64,000 nucleotides of DNA from Stygiolobus azoricus (lineage in GTDB: Archaea > Thermoproteota > Thermoprotei_A > Sulfolobales > Sulfolobaceae), in contig NZ_CP045483.1 of the NCBI RefSeq assembly GCF_009729035.1, positions 1,572,001 to 1,636,000 on the forward strand, read 5' to 3'. The position numbers were made by a program, and so were the translations under genes. Shown here one piece after another: positions 58,974 to 64,000 of the stretch (position 1 is the stretch's first letter; each line of letters opens with the position of its first letter). Below the pieces are notes generated by a model. The model made no database searches, was not told the origin of the DNA, and was given only the letters and a program-made list of their open reading frames with translations.

Positions 58974-60950
58974 TCATTTCCTACCCCTAGCTTTTATTAC
59001 CGTAAACTTCTCCTTTAATATTTCAGTATAATCAGAACCAATATCCTTTGAGAACTCTTGCAAAACGGGTAACAACTCTTTATACTCCGCCTCACTAAGC
59101 TCCCTATACTCAAACTCAGGTATTCCTACTTTCTCTTCGAACAATCTCTTGGCGTACTCTTTAGCTTTTCCCTTAAGCAAGTCCATTATCTCTATATATT
59201 CACGTTCTAGTAAAGACTCAAACTCTTCCTCACTAATTAAGTTTTCTAGTAATAGCGCTTTTAACAACCTAACTACTTCGACCTTAGGTGGTTGTAGCCC
59301 TATTTTAGACGGGGAAACCTTACCCCTTATGTATATTCTACCGCCAACCATTCCGGTTCCTACAAAATTCCCTACCGGTTCACGCCTCACGTTGGTCCCT
59401 AGAACTACTATTACACCGCCAGCCATATACTCCCCGAGATAATCGTCCACCATACCCCCGATCACTAGGTAAGGTCTTCTGTCCTTATACTCACGCATCT
59501 GGATTCCAACTCTGTTCCCAGCATTACCCTTTACAAACACTTTACCATTTTGTAAAGTTTGAGCCAAAACGTCCCTCGCATCACCATATATAACTACCTT
59601 TCCTCCGTGCATTGTATCACAACAGTCGTCAGCTACATTCCCATAAACATAAAACTCGTTATTCTCGTTTAAGTTAGCCATAGCGTTACCTACAACTCCG
59701 TATAAATTCACCCTGATTCCGTTAATTCCCAAACGCTTAAAGCTAATTCCTATAAACCTGTGACCCATTACATTAGCCACAGTTACCTCTTTTTTGCCCT
59801 CATTCTTTACCACCGATGCGATCAATCTGTTTAGTTCATTATAGTTAACATTCTTAGCGTCAATATCATACTTCTCAGGTACAAATATTGGAGGAGGAGA
59901 AAACGAACTCCTCTCCTCTTCATCCCTCCCGTACTCTATTACACCTTTATTAAGAGAGGCAATAAAATACGAGCCAGGCTTCAAAGTCCAAACCTTAGCC
60001 TTAGGACTTATCTCCCTAATCTCGTTTTCTTCACTGGCAACATAATAATAGCTCTCGTCTTCACCTATTATAGCAGGCCTGAACTTAGACCTGTCAGCTA
60101 ATGCTATTAAATAAAGATCGTCACCAGAATCGTAACCTATTACTGCTGTGAAAGGCCCATCAAGCCTAGCATTACGATAATAGTAATCTAACTCCTTGTT
60201 TATCACCGAAAACCTCCTTGAGGGATTTACTAAAATTCTCGTAGCCTCTTCCACCGTAAACCCCTCGCTCAACAACTCCTCGAAGAGAAAAGCGATTACC
60301 TCGCTATCAGTACCGACCATTCCCTCCCATCCTCTCTCCATTAAGAACTCTAAATTGGCACCAAACGAGCTTACATCACCGTTATGAACTATTGCTATAT
60401 TAAAGGACGAGAAGGGATGAGACCAATAAGGATAATGACCGGGTGAGTTCGTAGGTTGTCTCGTATGAGCTAACCATAAGTCTCCTTCTAACTCTTCTAC
60501 CTTGTAAGTAATCGCTACATCTCTGGGATATCCTACCCCCTTATAAACCTTTAAAGACGAACCTATACTATATATTCTCCCCATCCTACCTTGCTTCCAC
60601 ATTATCTCGTTTATGTTTCTAAAGGCCTTCCTTAACTGAGTCAAATCTGAAATCGTTATCTCATATTTACAATCACAAACGTCCCCATCCATATACTCGA
60701 TCTCACGGGACTTTACCTTAATTCCGTGAGAAGCAAATATGGATTCGAGTTGGGAAGGATCCCTCTCAAAGAACACCTTAACCAAATATTTATTATTAGA
60801 ACTCTTATCAAATACTGCAAAGCCTGCGCCCCTATCACTCCCCCTATATCTTACTCTTTCTATTCCCCTTACCACCACTTCGCCCTTAATCCTCGGTGCG
60901 TTTTTCTTCCTTAATACGCCTAAAACACCACAACCTGATGGATGGATCAT
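58974..60950 (-). CDS. Glutamate synthase amidotransferase + GXGXG subunit (archaeal GltB part)
   Basis: 658 residues. Class II glutamine amidotransferase domain (about 7-330) with Cys7 in [10 protein letters not shown] as likely nucleophile, LAHTRQPTN and [11 protein letters not shown], and a GXGXG beta-helix (about 380-590) with [22 protein letters not shown] in part ([12 protein letters not shown]) and [10 protein letters not shown]. It would release ammonia from glutamine. Overlaps the FMN subunit gene by 4 bases. Six residues precede the Cys, so processing is expected. Confidence 0.85.
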   Translation of the reverse strand: MIHPSGCGVLGVLRKKNAPRIKGEVVVRGIERVRYRGSDRGAGFAVFDKSSNNKYLVKVFFERDPSQLESIFASHGIKVKSREIEYMDGDVCDCKYEITISDLTQLRKAFRNINEIMWKQGRMGRIYSIGSSLKVYKGVGYPRDVAITYKVEELEGDLWLAHTRQPTNSPGHYPYWSHPFSSFNIAIVHNGDVSSFGANLEFLMERGWEGMVGTDSEVIAFLFEELLSEGFTVEEATRILVNPSRRFSVINKELDYYYRNARLDGPFTAVIGYDSGDDLYLIALADRSKFRPAIIGEDESYYYVASEENEIREISPKAKVWTLKPGSYFIASLNKGVIEYGRDEEERSSFSPPPIFVPEKYDIDAKNVNYNELNRLIASVVKNEGKKEVTVANVMGHRFIGISFKRLGINGIRVNLYGVVGNAMANLNENNEFYVYGNVADDCCDTMHGGKVVIYGDARDVLAQTLQNGKVFVKGNAGNRVGIQMREYKDRRPYLVIGGMVDDYLGEYMAGGVIVVLGTNVRREPVGNFVGTGMVGGRIYIRGKVSPSKIGLQPPKVEVVRLLKALLLENLISEEEFESLLEREYIEIMDLLKGKAKEYAKRLFEEKVGIPEFEYRELSEAEYKELLPVLQEFSKDIGSDYTEILKEKFTVIKARGRK

Positions 60951-63088
60951 AACGAACCAGCCACCTTAACTCTCAGTTTTTTCAACACGTAAGAGTTCAG
61001 GTTAACAGCCCTTAACAATTCCCTATTTCCAGTTAGGGAGGACTGTACACTATATACACCTGCAGCACCAGCTAACAATGCGATCTCCTTCTTAAACCCC
61101 GCTATCAAATTAAAGGCCTTATCCTTTAATCCCGACCTAGAACCTTCACCTATCGCTACATCCAATACCTTATGACTCATTATAACACTATCAGCTCCCA
61201 ACGCCACAAACTTAAATACGTCTCCAGAGTCCCTTATCCTACTGGACTTCGCTATCAAGTCAAACTTCTTCCTTACTCCCATCTCTTTGAGCTTAGTATC
61301 AACTTCTGATATTACTATTTCTAGATCTTCATTGCCAATATCCTCGTTGAATATAAATCCTAGAACACCCTTCAACTCCATTACCTCTTCTATAGCCTCC
61401 GAAGAGGAAGGCAAACATACGTAAGTGAAAGGTTTATAATCCTGACTCCACGTCATAGCTCCTTTACCATCAGAGGTTATAGAAACTTCTGAGTATCTGA
61501 TGTCCGTCTCCAATGAGAAAACTCCAGAGCTTAGAGCCAGAGCAGCCCAACTCAAAGCTTCCCTCACTTCAGACTGAGCATCAGTAACGTCAAATATTAT
61601 AGGTAGAGACAAGTAGAACCTCCCTTGAGCCAGATAGAAGCTAGTGTCAATATCTTCTCTATAGGGGTCTATTGAGGGTCTTGTAACCTGAGCACCATCT
61701 GACCTAAGCCAGTCAACGATCCTAGCGGGTTTTTCTACATCAGGTGGTGCAGTACTCCCCATGCTTGTTATCACGGGCTCACCCTTGTTTATCAACTCGT
61801 GAAGATATACTTTCCTCCTCTTGCTCCAAAGCTCACCTAATTTCGGCGGTAACTCCTCCTCTTCACCTTCAATTCCTAAAACTTCAAGCGTCTCCCTTGA
61901 TAGTCCCTTACCTACTAATAAATCCCTCCTATTCTTTAATTCCTTTAGACTACTAAGGCCCAGATTTTCGAGTATGTTAGCTAACTCCAATGTAAAGCCT
62001 CTAATGTAATTAGTTAGGGTCTTAAAGCCGAACTCCATATCAAGCTCTCTAGTCCCGTCTATCTTATTAGTCAAGGCTGAAGGGCACGAGCCAATATGAC
62101 ACTTATGGACCATTGCACAACCCATCGCTATTAAGGCACCAGTACCTATACTAACAACATCTGCTCCCAAAGCGATCAGTTTCGCCGCATCAGTCGCATC
62201 AGCTACCCTACCTGCAGCAATTATAGTAAACTTATCCCTCATACTCTGCTCCCTAAGTACACGATCGCTTATAGCCACAGCTAACTCTATTGGAATCCCC
62301 ACGTTATCCCTTATTACCACGGGTGTAGCACCTGTACCTGCACCGTGACCATCTATTATTACTCCGTCAGCACCCATCCTCGCAACACCTGAAACTATAT
62401 AGGGAATGTAGTTAGTCGCCGCTACTTTAACGAAAACCGGCTTACCGGTGGCTTCCTTAAGGGCTTCAATCCTCTGTCCTAAATCTTCTATCGAATATAT
62501 ATCGTGATGTGGGGCTGGGGAAATTGCGTCAATACCCACTGGAATCCTTCTGGTCATGGATATAGGTTCGGTAACTTTACTACCAGGCAAGTGCCCACCT
62601 ATACCAGGCTTCGCTCCTTGGCCTATTTTTATTACAACAGCAGCACCATGGGATAGAACGTCGTAATCTACTCCGAATCTTGCCGAAGCCCATTGTACGA
62701 ATATCCTCTTATATTTAGCGACTTCAGGATGAAGTCCACCTTCACCAGTACCTGCTAAAGTTTGAGTATAATCAGCTGCCTTAGCTATTACTATATTCGG
62801 ATTACCGCTTAACGCTCCATAAGACATATCTCCCAAATACAATGGGGCTGACATGTATATTCCTGCTATTTCCGTAGAGGTGTCAGAACTCGGATTCTCT
62901 CTCAGCGTAGATTTCTCAATTTTAAACCTTACCCTATCTAAAATGCGGAGTGAATTACCCCAGTCAGGAAAAATTTTATACGGTTTCCCTGTTAGGGCAA
63001 GTTTCCTAATATGCTCTATCCTTTCTATGTTCCAAAATTCTCCGTCAAGCTGTTTAGGCAACGGAATATAATCCTTTATGATCAACAA
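60947..63088 (-). CDS. Glutamate synthase FMN-binding subunit
   Basis: 713 residues from a TTG at 63088 (another TTG at 63085 is possible). TIM-barrel synthase domain (about 65-400): [38 protein letters not shown] and a 3Fe-4S motif [11 protein letters not shown] near 330. A second, divergent barrel-like half (about 440-705) lacks these motifs. With the subunit encoded after it, it converts 2-oxoglutarate and glutamine to glutamate. A TATA-like TATAAAC is near 63130. Confidence 0.88.
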   Translation of the reverse strand: MLIIKDYIPLPKQLDGEFWNIERIEHIRKLALTGKPYKIFPDWGNSLRILDRVRFKIEKSTLRENPSSDTSTEIAGIYMSAPLYLGDMSYGALSGNPNIVIAKAADYTQTLAGTGEGGLHPEVAKYKRIFVQWASARFGVDYDVLSHGAAVVIKIGQGAKPGIGGHLPGSKVTEPISMTRRIPVGIDAISPAPHHDIYSIEDLGQRIEALKEATGKPVFVKVAATNYIPYIVSGVARMGADGVIIDGHGAGTGATPVVIRDNVGIPIELAVAISDRVLREQSMRDKFTIIAAGRVADATDAAKLIALGADVVSIGTGALIAMGCAMVHKCHIGSCPSALTNKIDGTRELDMEFGFKTLTNYIRGFTLELANILENLGLSSLKELKNRRDLLVGKGLSRETLEVLGIEGEEEELPPKLGELWSKRRKVYLHELINKGEPVITSMGSTAPPDVEKPARIVDWLRSDGAQVTRPSIDPYREDIDTSFYLAQGRFYLSLPIIFDVTDAQSEVREALSWAALALSSGVFSLETDIRYSEVSITSDGKGAMTWSQDYKPFTYVCLPSSSEAIEEVMELKGVLGFIFNEDIGNEDLEIVISEVDTKLKEMGVRKKFDLIAKSSRIRDSGDVFKFVALGADSVIMSHKVLDVAIGEGSRSGLKDKAFNLIAGFKKEIALLAGAAGVYSVQSSLTGNRELLRAVNLNSYVLKKLRVKVAGSL

Positions 63089-63365
63089 CAGAGGTCGCTG
63101 GTATTAATTTGCTCAATATCACTATATATTTGTTTATAAGAATAGAATCAAACTTTACGGTTTCATATTTCCTCATAATAGGTATTAATCCTCGTAAATT
63201 TATGTCCCATATTATGAAATTTAAGCTCAAGTTTTAAAAATTATAGATAAGAGCTAAAAAAATATGGAAAGTATTTAGTTATTTAAAGTATAAACTACCT
63301 AGATAAGATGCTAGTATCGTCATTTTATTAAAAATTTTTTAACTTTAATCAAAATGAAGGAAATG

Positions 63366-63650
63366 AAAGGGTGAATCCGTTATTTATCTAGAAATTGAAA
63401 CATTAGATAAAATAAATCTAAAATAAGATCATAAGAAATCTATCCCGTTTTTAAGAAAGAGAACGTAAACGGTGAGATAAAGGAAACTTACATAGGCTCC
63501 TTAATTGACGTCGTTGGTATATCTGAAATTGAAATCGGGGTATAGGAGGTGTCCCCCACTCGGATATCCCCTAATGCGGCCGCCGGGATTTGAACCCGGG
63601 ATTACCGGCTTGGGAGGCCGGCGTCCTAATCCAGACTAGACGACGGCCGC
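63366..63650 (+). pseudogene. Remnant of an SSV-type integrase N terminus at tRNA-Gly
   Basis: Translation in three frames joined by shifts gives a protein that reads like the N-terminal part of fuselloviral integrase: 63373-63426 (ESVIYLEIETLDKINLK), 63444-63545 (PVFKKENVNGEIKETYIG then SLIDVVGISE), then 63539 onward (GIGGVPHSDIP, stop, CGRRDLNPGLPAWEAG) running antisense through the tRNA gene. SSV1 integrase has the same plan: ENGEVKERYVGPLADVV, a short linker, then a tRNA-encoded segment around GFEPGTSG. Two frameshifts and two stops show that it is dead. The C-terminal part is not in the window. Confidence 0.8.
63575..63650 (-). tRNA. tRNA-Gly (CCC), viral attachment site
   Basis: 76 bases. 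Acceptor GCGGCCG/CGGCCGC with discriminator A, D arm GTCT/GGAC, anticodon stem CCGGC/GCCGG, T arm CCGGG-TTCAAAT-CCCGG. Anticodon CCC at 63614-63612, no intron, CCA not encoded. The 3' end meets an integrase remnant. A TATA-like AAATTTATTA lies upstream on the minus strand near 63685. Confidence 0.93.
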
Positions 63651-63779
63651 AATTAGATAGTTGAATAACGTCGTAATAAATTTTACTCCGGTAAAATGAA
63701 AAACAACGTTAAAACATAAAACCCTAAAAAGAAGATTTAGGAGAATTTTTGGAAAAAAAGTAAAATAGTTAAAAAAAGT

Positions 63780-64000
63780 TTAACTTATCTTCCTATAGAC
63801 AAGGACTATAGCTATTATTGCTACTATTAAACCGAGTATACCTGCAATTATTCCTCCGTATACTAATGGTGTGATTCCGCTTACCTGAGATTTCAACTGG
63901 GATACGGTAGTATTTAGGCTTGATAACTCAGAGCTTAGTGTACTAACAGATGTCTCTAGGCTATTCACAGTCCCACTTAATCCACTTGCTGTCTCATTAA
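63780..64000 (-). CDS. C-terminal end of a SlaB-like coiled-coil surface protein
   Basis: The frame is open to the right edge; a GTG at 63968 is only internal. The visible 72 codons encode a Ser/Thr/Leu heptad coiled coil with a sequon (NET), a hydrophobic segment (about 24 residues) and a short YRKIS tail. This is the layout of SlaB, the S-layer stalk protein of Sulfolobales, but other coiled-coil surface proteins look similar. The larger part of the gene lies outside the window. Confidence 0.6.
   Translation of the reverse strand, partial: NETASGLSGTVNSLETSVSTLSSELSSLNTTVSQLKSQVSGITPLVYGGIIAGILGLIVAIIAIVLVYRKIS

Overview
The window is 64 kb of AT-rich archaeal chromosome that reads as a member of the Sulfolobales (thermoacidophilic Thermoproteota). 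The evidence is the gene content: a gluconate dehydratase of the archaeal Entner-Doudoroff route, an archaeal PPP phosphatase, a kumamolisin-type (S53) acid protease and a thermopsin, a sulerythrin-type rubrerythrin, an eleven-subunit-style nuo operon without nuoEFG, an intron-bearing tRNA, many C/D box sRNAs, TATA-box promoters about 25 bases before leaderless starts, and a SlaB-like surface protein at the right edge. The genus cannot be fixed from the sequence alone.

Layout. 1-9.1 kb: end of an APC permease, a Ser/Thr phosphatase, gluconate dehydratase, and a two-gene secreted operon of a membrane-anchored S53 acid protease followed one base later by a PNGase A-like N-glycan amidase. 9.1-18.5 kb: a PHS-like MFS carrier, AlaX editing protein, universal stress protein, a decaying rubrerythrin / Fe-S oxidoreductase / DUF3501 operon, a CBS protein coupled to a membrane-bound winged-helix regulator, and two divergent copies of a TauE/SafE exporter plus DUF1634 gene pair. 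18.6-28.2 kb: an unknown secreted protein, a frameshifted glycosyltransferase with two unknown partners, MscS and DedA proteins, a CPA2 antiporter with CBS domains, APC and MFS carriers, a 42-residue basic protein and a DsrE-like protein. 28.2-29.7 kb: tRNA-Asn (19-nt intron) and about 1.1 kb of decayed sequence. 29.7-35.3 kb: a large duplicated surface protein, a small metallopeptidase, a phosphoesterase, ThiI and inositol-phosphate synthase. 35.3-44.6 kb: nuoA-C-D-H-I-J-K-(M+L fusion)-N, with nuoB absent from its usual place between A and C. 44.7-63.1 kb: thyX, small conserved genes, a sulfide:quinone oxidoreductase-like flavoprotein, ThiN, a stomatin/thermopsin operon divergent from NfeD, UbiA prenyltransferase, citramalate synthase, a CbiG-like/BtuF-like pair and a two-subunit glutamate synthase. 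63.1-64 kb: a fusellovirus-type integrase remnant running into tRNA-Gly(CCC), then the 3' end of a coiled-coil surface protein.

How parts fit together. The respiratory block (nuo operon, SQR-like flavoprotein, UbiA prenyltransferase for a quinone) and the sulfur-linked genes (TauE/SafE pairs, DsrE-like, SQR-like) suit a sulfur-associated aerobic thermoacidophile. The S53 protease plus PNGase A-like enzyme looks like an extracellular system for digesting N-glycosylated proteins in acid. Six C/D box sRNA genes are visible, five within 6.2 kb (47.9-54.1 kb), several overlapping the 3' ends of protein genes. The most unusual items are this sRNA cluster, the integrase scar at tRNA-Gly, the protease/deglycosylase operon, the decay of the rubrerythrin operon by homopolymer indels and start-codon loss, and the missing nuoB.
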